From assembly GCA_036262075.1 (NCBI GenBank), contig DATAJO010000021.1, positions 51,282 through 115,281 of the forward strand: a DNA stretch of 64,000 bases, written 5' to 3'. Positions 51,435-60,349 of the stretch are shown here, piece by piece. Every line of letters begins with the position of its first letter. The stretch's first letter is position 1. The notes below the pieces were generated by a model. The model made no database searches. It saw nothing but the letters and a program-made list of their open reading frames with translations, and was not told the origin of the DNA. Source of the DNA: JACDBZ01 sp036262075. Lineage in GTDB: Bacteria; Chloroflexota; Limnocylindria; QHBO01. Position numbers and translations under genes: made by a program.

Positions 51435-52901
51435 CTAATCCAGTGCCCGATGGAGGAAGGCGGCCATCTGCCCACGCGTCACCGAGCTGGCTGGGCAGTA
51501 CTTGCCCGACCCGCAGCCACCGGCGATCGAGGCGCTGGCCACGGCGTTGATGTTCGGCTCGTGCATCGAGCCGTCGTCGTCCCAGAAGGCATCGGTGGCC
51601 GACTCGGGGATCGAGAGCGCGCGCGACAGGAAGGTCGCCATCTCGGCCCGCGTCACCGCCTGGCCCGGGCAGTAGCGGCCGTCGCCGCAGCCGCCGGTGA
51701 TGCCGGCCTCGGCCACGGCGTTGATGTCCGGCTCGTGCGCCGAGGCGCCGTCGTCCCAGAAGTAGTCCTGCGATGCCGGCGGCAGGTCGAGCGCACGGAC
51801 GAGGAAGCTCGCCATCTGGGCGCGCGTCACCGAGGTGTTCGGGCAGAACCGCCCCGATCCGCAACCGCCGGTGATGCTCGACTCGTACAGCCAGATGATG
51901 TCGTCGTAGAAGACCGACCCGTAGATGTCGTTGAACGGACCGGTGTCGCCGGATGGCGTCCGGGCCGGGTCCCCGGCGAACGCGTACCAGTAGTCGGGAT
52001 CGCCGAAGTGGAAGTTCGCGATGACCGTTCGCTGCACCCAGTACTGCTTGCCGCTGAAGTCCGGGTGGCTCGACTCGGTCAGCGTGGACGGCGAGTACCC
52101 GTCGCCCTGGGCGAAGATCTCGCCGTACGGCGCGTCGGGCTGGGTGAGGACGCGCTGCACGATCTCGTGCGCGTCGCCGTAGGCGGTCGCGAAGAACGTG
52201 CCGCCCAGGGCGAGGATTGGCGTCGAGTAGTTGCGCACGCGCTGCTGCGCCTCCGACAGGGTCGTGACCGGGTCGCTCTCGTTGTAGCGCTCGCCGAAGC
52301 CGGGCGCGTAGTGGGCCTGGCCGTAGACCATGACGAAGCCGGGCGCCGGGCTGATCCCGTCGTTGTTCGGGTAGCCGCAATACTGGCGCTGCGCGGCGCC
52401 GTCAGCCGACGTGAGCGTGCCGAGGAGCGCCTTCTCGCCGCAGTACACCATCGTCGAGTTCCAGCCGTCCGAGTCGCCGTTCGAGGTCGTCCGGTTCAGG
52501 CCCCAGCCGTTCACGCGGTCCGTGTACTCGGTGCCGATGGTGTACGGGTTCGGGTAGCCGTTGCCGTGGCCGAAGTAGACGATGACGTTCGCGTTGTTCA
52601 CCGCGGCGCGGACGTTCGCCCAGGTGGCGTTCGGCGAGTAGGCCTTGGCGACGGTGGCTCCGGCGGCGGTCGCCACGGCGGCGACCTGGTCGGCGCGGTT
52701 GCGGTAGTTGCTGGTCAGGCCGGCGACCGGGCCGACGATGATGGCGACCTTCGGGCCGCCGGCGGCGACGGGCTCGACGGAGGTCGGGGCCAGCATGCCG
52801 CCGGTGGCGAGGATGAACGCCAGGGCGAGCGCGGCGAGGTGGGCGACGGGTCGAACCATCGGACGGTCGATCGGACGGTCGATCGAGCGGGAGACGGGCA
52901 A
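51435..52901 (-). CDS. Secreted protein with possible caspase-like fold and three SLH modules
   Basis: A 488-residue exported protein with hydrophobic signal at about 19-40. The N-terminal domain starts KVAIIVGPVAG, then VIVYFGHGNG (His112) and, 42 residues on, MVYCGEKALLG (Cys154). A His after a beta strand, then a Cys after the next, recalls caspase/gingipain-like (C25/C13) proteases, but I cannot confirm this. Three SLH modules end at FLHRALD. The start is TTG at 52901 with AGGAG 6 bases upstream. The signal's n-region is encoded by a 12-bp tandem repeat (52858-52888) giving IDRPIDRP. The spacer 52902-53086 has a GTGACCG/CGGTCAC dyad near 53064-53083. Confidence 0.7.
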   Translation of the reverse strand: MPVSRSIDRPIDRPMVRPVAHLAALALAFILATGGMLAPTSVEPVAAGGPKVAIIVGPVAGLTSNYRNRADQVAAVATAAGATVAKAYSPNATWANVRAAVNNANVIVYFGHGNGYPNPYTIGTEYTDRVNGWGLNRTTSNGDSDGWNSTMVYCGEKALLGTLTSADGAAQRQYCGYPNNDGISPAPGFVMVYGQAHYAPGFGERYNESDPVTTLSEAQQRVRNYSTPILALGGTFFATAYGDAHEIVQRVLTQPDAPYGEIFAQGDGYSPSTLTESSHPDFSGKQYWVQRTVIANFHFGDPDYWYAFAGDPARTPSGDTGPFNDIYGSVFYDDIIWLYESSITGGCGSGRFCPNTSVTRAQMASFLVRALDLPPASQDYFWDDGASAHEPDINAVAEAGITGGCGDGRYCPGQAVTRAEMATFLSRALSIPESATDAFWDDDGSMHEPNINAVASASIAGGCGSGKYCPASSVTRGQMAAFLHRALD

Positions 52902-53086
52902 TGGGAGCTCCTGGAATGTACCGGTGTCCGGTCACCCTACCCCTCCGAACCGGTCGGACACATGGTGCGATCGTCAGCCGACGGTCGACCCCATCGGGCC
53001 ATGTGCGTGCCGACACCGGGGGCGCTGCGGGCGGAGTGCGACCGACCGACGGGCGCCATGCGTGACCGGTCCATCGGTCACCACCC

Positions 53087-53941
53087 TCAGCCCTGGCTGA
53101 AGCGCAGGACCACGAGCAGCCGCTCGGCCGAGAGCGCGTCGAAGGAGGGGCGCACGAAGGCCGTCTGGGTGAGGGCGTTGTCGTCGACCTCGACCGCCTG
53201 CACGACGCCGATGAGGAGGCCGCCCGGATATCGGCTCGCCTCCTCGCCATAGGTCAGGCCGGCGCTCACGATCGTGTCGCCGACCTCGACGGTCTCGGTG
53301 ACCGGCACGTTGGACATGATGAGCTGGCCGCCGGGCTGGCCGTGGATCTCGCCCAGGGCCCGGGTCGCCTGGTCGATGGCGATGACGGCGGACCGGGTGT
53401 CCATCACGAACCGGACGCGGGCCGTGTCATCGGTGACCTCCACGACCGTGCCGGCCAGGGCGCCGACGCCACCGGCGTTGCCGACGACCGGCATGCCCAC
53501 CTCCAGGCCATCGGTCGATCCGGCGTCGATGCGCACCTCCCAGCTGAAGTTCGACGGGTCGCGGCTGATGATCCGGACCGGGAGCAGGTCCATCTCGAGC
53601 GCGTCGCTGATGCCGAGCAGCTCGCGCAGCTCCTCGTTCTCGCGGGCCGCCTCGGTGAGCTCGGCGATCCGTGCCTCGGCGCCGGCGAGCGCGACGCGCA
53701 GCTCGCGATTCTCCTCGCGCAGCCGCTCGATCTCGCCGACCGTGCCGACGAGGCCCACGGCCGCCTCACCGATCCCGGTCAGCGTCTGCCGCACGGGGTC
53801 GAGGGCGCGAGTCGTCACCTGCTGGAGCGTCCGCGCCGGCTCGGTGCCGCTGGCCAGGAGCATGAGCAGGCTGGCGATGGTGAATGCCGCGAACCAGAGC
53901 CCGGCCCGGGTGCGCTGGTTCGGCGCCGGAGGCCCGTACAT
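53087..53941 (-). CDS. mreC: Rod shape-determining protein MreC
   Basis: A 284-residue membrane-anchored protein (helix about 13-32). A coiled coil (about 65-110, ENRELRVALAGAE, ENEELRELLG) is followed by the beta-rich periplasmic-type domain (DPSNFSWEVRID, GMPVVGNAGGVGAL, QLIMSNVP, GGLLIGVVQ). MreC links MreB to the wall synthesis machinery. It lies 27 bases after mreB. mreD and a class B PBP, usual partners, are not next to it; an SLH gene follows instead. Confidence 0.92.
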   Translation of the reverse strand: MYGPPAPNQRTRAGLWFAAFTIASLLMLLASGTEPARTLQQVTTRALDPVRQTLTGIGEAAVGLVGTVGEIERLREENRELRVALAGAEARIAELTEAARENEELRELLGISDALEMDLLPVRIISRDPSNFSWEVRIDAGSTDGLEVGMPVVGNAGGVGALAGTVVEVTDDTARVRFVMDTRSAVIAIDQATRALGEIHGQPGGQLIMSNVPVTETVEVGDTIVSAGLTYGEEASRYPGGLLIGVVQAVEVDDNALTQTAFVRPSFDALSAERLLVVLRFSQG

Positions 53942-53968
53942 CGGCGGTGGTGGCCTATCGGCCGCGCA

Positions 53969-55027
53969 TCAGCGCGGTGCGCGCGTGTACTGCTCGGAGA
54001 CGAGCACGCGCTCGAGCTGATCGAGCTCCTCGAGCACCCGCCCGGTGCCGCGCACGACGCACGTCAGCGGGTCGTCGGCGATATGGACCGGCATCTGCGT
54101 CGCCTCCGCCACGCGGCGGTCGAGCCCGGCGAGGAGCGCACCGCCACCGGCGAGGACGATGCCCTGGTCCATGATGTCGGCCACGAGCTCGGGCGGGGTC
54201 TCCTCGATCGTCTCCTTGATGGCCTCGACGATCTGCGCCACCGACGGCTCGAGCGCCTCGCGGATCTGGTCGCTGCCGACCTCGACGCTGCGCGGCAGTC
54301 CGGTCAGGAGGTCGCGGCCGCGGAACGTCACCGTCCGGTCGTCGGTGTCGTCGGGGTAGGCGGAGCCGATGGCGATCTTGATGTCCTCGGCCGTCCGCTC
54401 GCCCATCAGGAGGTTGTACTCGCGCCGGGCGAAGCTGACGATATCGGTGTCCATCTCGTCGCCGCCGATGCGGATGCTGCGCGACACGACGATGCCGCCG
54501 AGGCTGACGACCGCGACCTCCGTCGTCCCGCCGCCGATGTCGACGATGAGCGACCCCGAGGGCTCCGACACCGGCAGGCCGGCGCCGATGGCGGCGGCCA
54601 TCGGCTCCTCGATGAGGCGCGCCCAGCGGGCACCGGCGTTGATCGTCGCGTCGCGGACGGCGCGCTTCTCCACCTCGGTCACGCCGGACGGGATGCCGAC
54701 CAGCACGCGCGGGCGCGGGATGCGGGCGTATCGGTCGTGGACCTTGTTGATGAAGTACCGGATCATCTGCTCGGTCACGTCGAAGTCGCTGATGACTCCG
54801 TCGCGCAGCGGCCGGATGGCGACGATGTTGGCCGGGGTGCGGCCGACCATGCGCTTCGCCTCCGCGCCGATGGCGAGCACGCGCTTCGTCCGGGTGTCCA
54901 TGGCGACCACGCTCGGCTCGCTGATGACGATGCCGCGGTTGCGCACGGTGACGAGCGTGTTCGCCGTTCCGAGGTCGATGCCGACGTCGTGGCTGAGGAG
55001 GCCGAGCAGGCCGTCGAAGAGTCCCAA
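53969..55027 (-). CDS. mreB: Rod shape-determining protein MreB
   Basis: A 352-residue bacterial actin that organises lateral wall growth. Motifs are DVGIDLGTANTLV (phosphate 1), VGIPSGVTEVEKRA, EEPMAAAIGAGLPV, VDIGGGTTEVAVVS (phosphate 2) and VLAGGGALLAGLD. Length is standard. The start chosen is TTG at 55027, where the usual LGLF-type N terminus begins and GAGAGGG lies just upstream; the frame further upstream is a shadow. Transcription heads away from xylA; I see no clear -10 in the spacer. Confidence 0.95.
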   Translation of the reverse strand: MGLFDGLLGLLSHDVGIDLGTANTLVTVRNRGIVISEPSVVAMDTRTKRVLAIGAEAKRMVGRTPANIVAIRPLRDGVISDFDVTEQMIRYFINKVHDRYARIPRPRVLVGIPSGVTEVEKRAVRDATINAGARWARLIEEPMAAAIGAGLPVSEPSGSLIVDIGGGTTEVAVVSLGGIVVSRSIRIGGDEMDTDIVSFARREYNLLMGERTAEDIKIAIGSAYPDDTDDRTVTFRGRDLLTGLPRSVEVGSDQIREALEPSVAQIVEAIKETIEETPPELVADIMDQGIVLAGGGALLAGLDRRVAEATQMPVHIADDPLTCVVRGTGRVLEELDQLERVLVSEQYTRAPR

Positions 55028-55227
55028 GGTCCCTCTCGTCTGTCCGCCCGCGGCACGCCGGGTGGGTTCGGTGTCGGTTCGCTGTCGGTTCGCTGGTCGC
55101 CGAATCGTGGGCCGATGCGGTGCGTCCAGGCACCCCGGACGCGGCGCTACCCTACCACGCCCCAACCGACCGACCACGCGGTACCTTCGTCCCGCGGCAG
55201 GACCATGGCCGGGGCCACCGATTCGCT

Positions 55228-55250
55228 GTTTGTGCTTGTCTTTCACAAAC
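55228..55250. promoter_or_regulatory. Candidate xylose-repressor operator upstream of xylA
   Basis: A perfect inverted repeat, GTTTGTG (55228-55234) and CACAAAC (55244-55250) with a 9-base centre. It overlaps TTGTCT (55236-55241), a possible -35, with TGATAC near 55261 as a weak -10. A similar 23-base site (16 of 23 identical) lies before the ROK repressor gene at 62878-62900. Confidence 0.6.
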
Positions 55251-55307
55251 GACGGCGATCTGATACCGTCGAGCCCCACACCCCGGATCGCCCCCAGGAG
55301 GACCGAC

Positions 55308-56648
55308 GTGGCCGCCTTCTTCGCCAACGTCCCCGAGCGCATCCCGTACGGCGGGCTCGACAGCACCGACCCGTACGCCTTCACGGTCTACCAGCCCGAT
55401 CGGCTCGTGCGCGGCACGCGCATGGAGGATCACCTCCGCGTCGCCGTCTGCCTGTGGCACTCGTTCAACTGGCCCGGGTCCGACGTCTTCGGCGCCGGGA
55501 CGTTCGATCGGCCCTGGCTGGCGCCCGGGCTCGACCCGATGGAGGCGGCGCGCGCCAAGCTCGACGCCGCGTTCGAGTTCATCGAGAAGCTCGGCGTGCC
55601 GTTCTTCACGTTCCACGACCGCGACGTCGCCCCCGAGGGCGGGTCCTTCGCCGAGACGCGGGCCAACCTCGACGCGGTGACGGCCGCGATCGAGGGCCAC
55701 ATGGAGCGCACCGGGGCGAAGCTGCTGTGGGGCACCGCCAACCTGTTCAGCCACCCGCGCTACGCGGCCGGCGCGGCGACGAACCCGGATCCGGAGGTCT
55801 TCGCCTACGCGGCGGCGCAGGTGAAGGACATGCTCGAGACGACGCATCGGCTGGGCGGCGCGAACTACGTCCTGTGGGGCGGCCGCGAGGGCTACGAGAC
55901 GCTCCTCAACACCGACCTGAAGCGCGAGGAGGAGCAGCTGGCGCGGTTCCTGACGCTCGTCGCCGAGCACCGCGAGCGCATCGGCTTCAGCGGGACCCTG
56001 CTGCTCGAGCCGAAGCCGCAGGAGCCGACGAAGCACCAGTACGACTACGACGTGGCGACCGTCGACGCCTTCCTCGTGCGCCACGACCTGGCCGATGTGT
56101 ACCGGGTGAACATCGAGGCCAACCACGCGACGCTGGCCGGCCACTCGTTCCACCACGAGATCGCCATGGCCATCGCGCGCGGGATCTTCGGCAGCGTCGA
56201 CATGAACCGCGGCGACTACCAGAACGGGTGGGACACCGACCAGTTCCCGAACTCGGTCGACGAGCTGACGCTGGCGCTGTACGAGATCCTGCGCGCCGGC
56301 GGCTTCACCACCGGCGGCTTCAACTTCGACGCCAAGCTCCGCCGCCAGTCGATGGCCCGCGAGGACCTGTTCCACGCGCACATCGGCGGCATCGACACGC
56401 TGGCACGCGCCCTCCTCGCGGCCGATGCGCTGCTCGAGGCCGGCGACCTCGAGTCGAACCGGGCGCAGCGCTACGCCGGCTGGGACGACGGCCTCGGCGC
56501 CGAGATCCTCGGCGGCGGGCTGTCGCTGGCCGAGATCGAGGCGCGCGTCGTCGACGAGAACATCGACCCGCGGCCGGTGTCCGGCGGCCAGGAGCGGCTC
56601 GAGAACGTCGTCAACCAGCGGATCTGGGCCGTCGACCGCGAGGGCTGA
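55308..56648 (+). CDS. xylA: Xylose isomerase
   Basis: A 446-residue class II enzyme converting D-xylose to D-xylulose in the cytoplasm, with two divalent metals. Features seen are HSFNWPGSDVFG, the catalytic His/Asp in FFTFHDRDVAPEG, YVLWGGREGYETLLNTD, LEPKPQEPTKHQYDYD, NIEANHATLAGHSFHHE and SVDMNRGDYQNGWDTDQFP. GTG at 55308 has an ideal AGGAGG 6 bases upstream. It is the first gene of a xylAB unit under a probable repressor operator. Confidence 0.97.
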   Translation: MAAFFANVPERIPYGGLDSTDPYAFTVYQPDRLVRGTRMEDHLRVAVCLWHSFNWPGSDVFGAGTFDRPWLAPGLDPMEAARAKLDAAFEFIEKLGVPFFTFHDRDVAPEGGSFAETRANLDAVTAAIEGHMERTGAKLLWGTANLFSHPRYAAGAATNPDPEVFAYAAAQVKDMLETTHRLGGANYVLWGGREGYETLLNTDLKREEEQLARFLTLVAEHRERIGFSGTLLLEPKPQEPTKHQYDYDVATVDAFLVRHDLADVYRVNIEANHATLAGHSFHHEIAMAIARGIFGSVDMNRGDYQNGWDTDQFPNSVDELTLALYEILRAGGFTTGGFNFDAKLRRQSMAREDLFHAHIGGIDTLARALLAADALLEAGDLESNRAQRYAGWDDGLGAEILGGGLSLAEIEARVVDENIDPRPVSGGQERLENVVNQRIWAVDREG

Positions 56649-56652
56649 GCCG

Positions 56653-58140
56653 ATGGCCCTCCTCCTCGGGATCGACGTCTCGACCACCGCGACGAAGGCG
56701 ATCCTCGTCGATCCCGATGGCGCCGTCCGCGGCATCGGCAGCGCCGAGTACGGCTACGACATCCCGCGCCCCGGCTGGAGCGAGCAGGATCCGGCGCTGT
56801 GGTGGGACGGCGCCCGGACGGCGATCCGCGCGGCGCTCTCCGCCGCCGGCGTCGACGGCGCCGAGGTCGGGGCGGTCGGCCTGACCGGCCAGATGCACGG
56901 ATCGGTCCTGCTGGATGCCGCGGACGAGCCGGTGCGTCCGGCGATCCTGTGGAACGACCAGCGCACGGCGGCCGAGTGCGACGCCATCCGCTCGGCGATT
57001 GGCGCGGCACGGCTGGTGGAGGTCACCGGCAATGACGCCCTCACCGGCTTCACGGCGCCGAAGCTGCTCTGGGTCCGGCACCACGAGCCCGATGCCTGGG
57101 CCCGCGTCACCGGCGTCATGCTGCCGAAGGACTACCTCCGGCTTCGGCTCACGGGCGAGCGGGCCGTCGACAAGGCCGATGGCGCCGGCACGCTCCTGTT
57201 CGACCTCGCCGGCCGCGACTGGTCCGCCGACGTCCTGCGGGCGCTCGACCTCGACCCGGCCCTGTTCCCGCCGACGTTCGAGGGTCCCGAGATCACCGGA
57301 CGCGTCACGGCTGCCGCGGCCGAGGCCACGGGCCTTCGCGCGGGGACGCCGGTCGTGGCCGGCGGGGGCGACCAGTCGGCCAACGCGGTCGGCGTCGGGG
57401 TCGTCGACCGGGGCAGCGCGGCGCTGTCGCTCGGCACGTCGGGCGTCGTCTTCGCCGCCACCGATCGGCCGCTGGTCGAGCCGGCCGGGCGGGTCCACGC
57501 CTTCTGCCACGCCGTGCCGGACCGATGGCACCTCATGTCGGTCATGCTCTCGGCCGCGGGCAGCCTGCGCTGGTACCGCGACGCGCTCGCGCCGGGCGTG
57601 GACTTCGGCGACCTGGCCTCTGAAGCGGGCTCGGTCGCGCCGGGCAGCGACGGCCTGATGTTCCTCCCCTACCTCACCGGGGAGCGCTCACCGCACCCCG
57701 ATCCGCTGGCGCGCGGCGCATTCGTCGGCCTGACCGTCGCCCACGAGCGGCGCCACCTGACGCGGGCCGTGCTCGAGGGCGTCGCCTTCGGCCTGCGCGA
57801 CGGGCTCGACCTCATGCGCGCGGCCGGCATGCCGGCTCCGGAGGCGCTCCGCGCGTCGGGCGGCGGAACGGCGAGCCCGGTGTGGCGCCGGATCCTGGCC
57901 GACGTCCTCGGCACGCCGCTCGTCGGGGTCGGCACGACCGAGGGAGCGGCCTTCGGAGCGGCGCTCCTCGCCGGCCCGGCGGCGGGCGCGTTCGCATCGG
58001 TCACCGAGGCGGCGTCGTCGGTCGTGAAGGTGACGCCGATGGCCGAGCCCGGCCCGGACGCGGCCCGCTACGCCGAGCTGCACGCGACGTATCGCGAGCT
58101 CTATCCGGCCCTGGCCCCGGTGTTTCCGCGCCTGGCGTAG
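56653..58140 (+). CDS. xylB: Xylulokinase
   Basis: A 495-residue FGGY-family kinase phosphorylating xylulose to xylulose-5-phosphate, feeding the pentose phosphate pathway. N-terminal LLGIDVSTTATKAILVD, the substrate motif VGLTGQMHGSVLLD, WNDQRT and the catalytic Asp in VAGGGDQSANAVG are clear, with LSLGTSGVVF and the ATP-site ASGGGTASPVW. It starts 4 bases after xylA. A GGCTC/GAGCC hairpin in the 23-base gap to the convergent transporter gene may serve both directions as a weak terminator. Confidence 0.95.
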   Translation: MALLLGIDVSTTATKAILVDPDGAVRGIGSAEYGYDIPRPGWSEQDPALWWDGARTAIRAALSAAGVDGAEVGAVGLTGQMHGSVLLDAADEPVRPAILWNDQRTAAECDAIRSAIGAARLVEVTGNDALTGFTAPKLLWVRHHEPDAWARVTGVMLPKDYLRLRLTGERAVDKADGAGTLLFDLAGRDWSADVLRALDLDPALFPPTFEGPEITGRVTAAAAEATGLRAGTPVVAGGGDQSANAVGVGVVDRGSAALSLGTSGVVFAATDRPLVEPAGRVHAFCHAVPDRWHLMSVMLSAAGSLRWYRDALAPGVDFGDLASEAGSVAPGSDGLMFLPYLTGERSPHPDPLARGAFVGLTVAHERRHLTRAVLEGVAFGLRDGLDLMRAAGMPAPEALRASGGGTASPVWRRILADVLGTPLVGVGTTEGAAFGAALLAGPAAGAFASVTEAASSVVKVTPMAEPGPDAARYAELHATYRELYPALAPVFPRLA

Positions 58141-58163
58141 CTCGGCTCGGGCGGAGCCGGCGG

Positions 58164-58988
58164 TCAGCCCGAGACATGGAGGGCGTCGAGCTCCTCCTGC
58201 GTCACCTCGTCCGGCTTCTTGCCGAGGATGATCATGCCGAGCACCTGGTCGGTGGTGACGTCGTCGCGGTTCACCGTGCCAACGATCTGGCCGTGGTACA
58301 TGACGCTGATCCGGTCGGACAGGTCGAACACATCGTGGATGTCGTGGCTGATGAGGAAGATGCCGAGGCCCTCGGACTTCAGCTGCCGGATGAGATCGCG
58401 GACCTGGGCCGTCTCGGCCGGCCCGAGGGCCGCCGTCGGCTCGTCCATGATCAGGATCCGGGCGTTGAACTGGATGGCGCGGGCGATGGCCACCGACTGG
58501 CGCTGCCCGCCCGACAGGGAGGCGACCGCGGACTTGAAGTTGCGGAAGCGCGGGTTGAGGCGCGCCATGAGCTTGCGGGTCGCGTCCTCCATGGCCGGGT
58601 CGTCGAGGACGCCGGAGCGCTGGACGAGCTCGCGGCCGAGGAACACGTTCGCCGGCGCGTGAAGGTTGTCCGCCAGCGCCAGCGTCTGGTAGATGCACTC
58701 GATCCCGTAATCGCGCGCCTGGCGCGGGTTGTGGATCGTCGCCACCTTGCCGTCGATGATGATCTGGCCCAAGTCCGGCACCTGCGCCCCGGACAGGACT
58801 TTCATCAGCGTCGACTTCCCCGCGCCGTTACCGCCGACGAGGCCGACCACCTCACCCGCCCGGAGGTTGATCGACACGCCGTTCACCGCGTGCACGCCGC
58901 CAAACGAGACGCGGATGTCGCGCATCTCGACGAGGTACCCGTCGCCGGGCGCCGGCGCGGCGGCCGCCTCCCGTGATGTCGCCGTCAC
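58164..58988 (-). CDS. Sugar ABC transporter ATP-binding protein, single nucleotide-binding domain
   Basis: A 274-residue ATPase for the adjacent permease. Walker A GGNGAGKST, Q-loop IYQTLALADN, signature LSGGQRQ, Walker B ILIMDEP and H-loop LISHDIHD are intact. XylG-type ATPases usually carry two fused nucleotide-binding domains; this one has one, like FrcA-type subunits. It probably forms a homodimer. The GTG start at 58988 has AGGAGG 5 bases upstream and overlaps the permease stop (GTGA). Confidence 0.9.
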   Translation of the reverse strand: MTATSREAAAAPAPGDGYLVEMRDIRVSFGGVHAVNGVSINLRAGEVVGLVGGNGAGKSTLMKVLSGAQVPDLGQIIIDGKVATIHNPRQARDYGIECIYQTLALADNLHAPANVFLGRELVQRSGVLDDPAMEDATRKLMARLNPRFRNFKSAVASLSGGQRQSVAIARAIQFNARILIMDEPTAALGPAETAQVRDLIRQLKSEGLGIFLISHDIHDVFDLSDRISVMYHGQIVGTVNRDDVTTDQVLGMIILGKKPDEVTQEELDALHVSG

Positions 58989-60319
58989 GTCGTCCTCCTG
59001 CGCAGCCACGCGTCGAAGCCCACTGCCGCGACGAGCACGATCCCGACGATGATGTCCTGGGTCGGCGAGTCGACGCGCATCTGCACCATCCCGGAACGCA
59101 GCGACTGCATGACGACGGCGCCGAGCACGGCGCCCGGGATCGTGCCGATTCCGCCCGAGAACGACGTGCCGCCGATGACGGCCGCGCTGATGACGTCCAG
59201 CTCGTTCGTGACGCCGAGGCCGGTGACCGCCGCGTTGAGGCGGGCGGTCTGCACGATCGCGCTCACGCCGGCGAGCAGGCCCATGAGGCCGAACACCCAC
59301 ATGATCGCGCGCTTCGTGTTGATGCCGGACAGCTCGGCCGCCTGAGGGTTGCCGCCGATGGCGTAGACGTTACGGCCGAACCGGCGCCGCTCGGCGATAT
59401 GGGTCATGACGATCGCGACCGCAATCATGATGAGGACCGGGTAGGCGATCCCGGTTGGAATGATGTATCCACCGGGCGGGATCTCGATCCCGTGCTGCTG
59501 GGCGTACTGGTTCGCGAGGTTCTCGGGCCAGGGGTAGGCGTTCGCCACCCACACGGCACCGAGGATGACCAGCGCGGCGAAGGCCGCGAGCAGGACGGTG
59601 GCCCAGATCGGCCGGACCTGGAACCCGTACTTCGCCTGGCGGCGACGCAGCAACACGAGACCGGCGACGACCACGACGGTCGCGACGATGCCGACCGCCC
59701 ACGAGCCCCACTCCCCGAGCGATCCCTGTGGGCCGCCGCCGAGGAGCCGGAAGGTGGTGTCGAGCGGGGCGATGGTCTGGCCCTGGGCGTACTGGAAGAT
59801 CAGGCCGCGCCAGACGAGCAGGCCGCCGAGCGTGACGATGAATGACGGGATGAAGGCATAGGCGATGACGAGGCCCTGGATAAGCCCGATCAAGAGCCCG
59901 AGCACGAGCCCGAGGACGACGGTCAGGATCCAGATTGCCGGGTGGCCGAGGCCAAGGCCGAGCGTCTGGGGTAGCCATACGGTCTGCGCCATGGCCATCG
60001 TGTAGCCGATGAACCCGAGCATCGACCCGACCGAGAGGTCGATGTTGCGCGACACGATGACGAGCACCATGCCGGTCGCCATGATCGCGATCGAGGCGCT
60101 CTGGACAGACAGGTTCCACAGGTTGCGGGCGGTGAGGAACGAGCCGCCGGTCGCGATGTTGAAGCCGATCCAGATGATCGCCAGGGCGGCGACGAGGCCG
60201 AGCAGGCGCGTGTCGACGTCCGCGGCGCGGATGAGCTCGCCCGCGGACTGCGGCAGCTGCCGAAGGCCGCGAGGAGCCTCTCGCGCTGCTCCGCCCGATG
60301 CGGTCGATGCGTCAGCCAT
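58985..60319 (-). CDS. xylH: Sugar ABC transporter permease, XylH-like
   Basis: A 444-residue membrane protein of about ten helices in the ribose/xylose permease family. Family segments are VIVSRNIDLSVGSMLG, FIVTLGGLLVWRG, GRNVYAIGGNPQAAELSGI and SAAVIGGTSFSGGIGTI. Its length and central insertion (about 200-300) match XylH rather than RbsC. With the xylF-like binding protein upstream and the ATPase downstream it forms a xylose uptake system. A stable hairpin precedes it. Confidence 0.9.
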   Translation of the reverse strand: MADASTASGGAAREAPRGLRQLPQSAGELIRAADVDTRLLGLVAALAIIWIGFNIATGGSFLTARNLWNLSVQSASIAIMATGMVLVIVSRNIDLSVGSMLGFIGYTMAMAQTVWLPQTLGLGLGHPAIWILTVVLGLVLGLLIGLIQGLVIAYAFIPSFIVTLGGLLVWRGLIFQYAQGQTIAPLDTTFRLLGGGPQGSLGEWGSWAVGIVATVVVVAGLVLLRRRQAKYGFQVRPIWATVLLAAFAALVILGAVWVANAYPWPENLANQYAQQHGIEIPPGGYIIPTGIAYPVLIMIAVAIVMTHIAERRRFGRNVYAIGGNPQAAELSGINTKRAIMWVFGLMGLLAGVSAIVQTARLNAAVTGLGVTNELDVISAAVIGGTSFSGGIGTIPGAVLGAVVMQSLRSGMVQMRVDSPTQDIIVGIVLVAAVGFDAWLRRRTT

Positions 60320-60349
60320 GCTCGTCAGGTACCCCCTGCGGGTGAGATG

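Noticed and set aside
52979..53083. Possible further copy of the 30.4-kb dyad unit
   Set aside because: GTGACCG/CGGTCAC and a TCGACCCCATCGG stretch look related, but spacing and core differ; similarity is too weak to group them.
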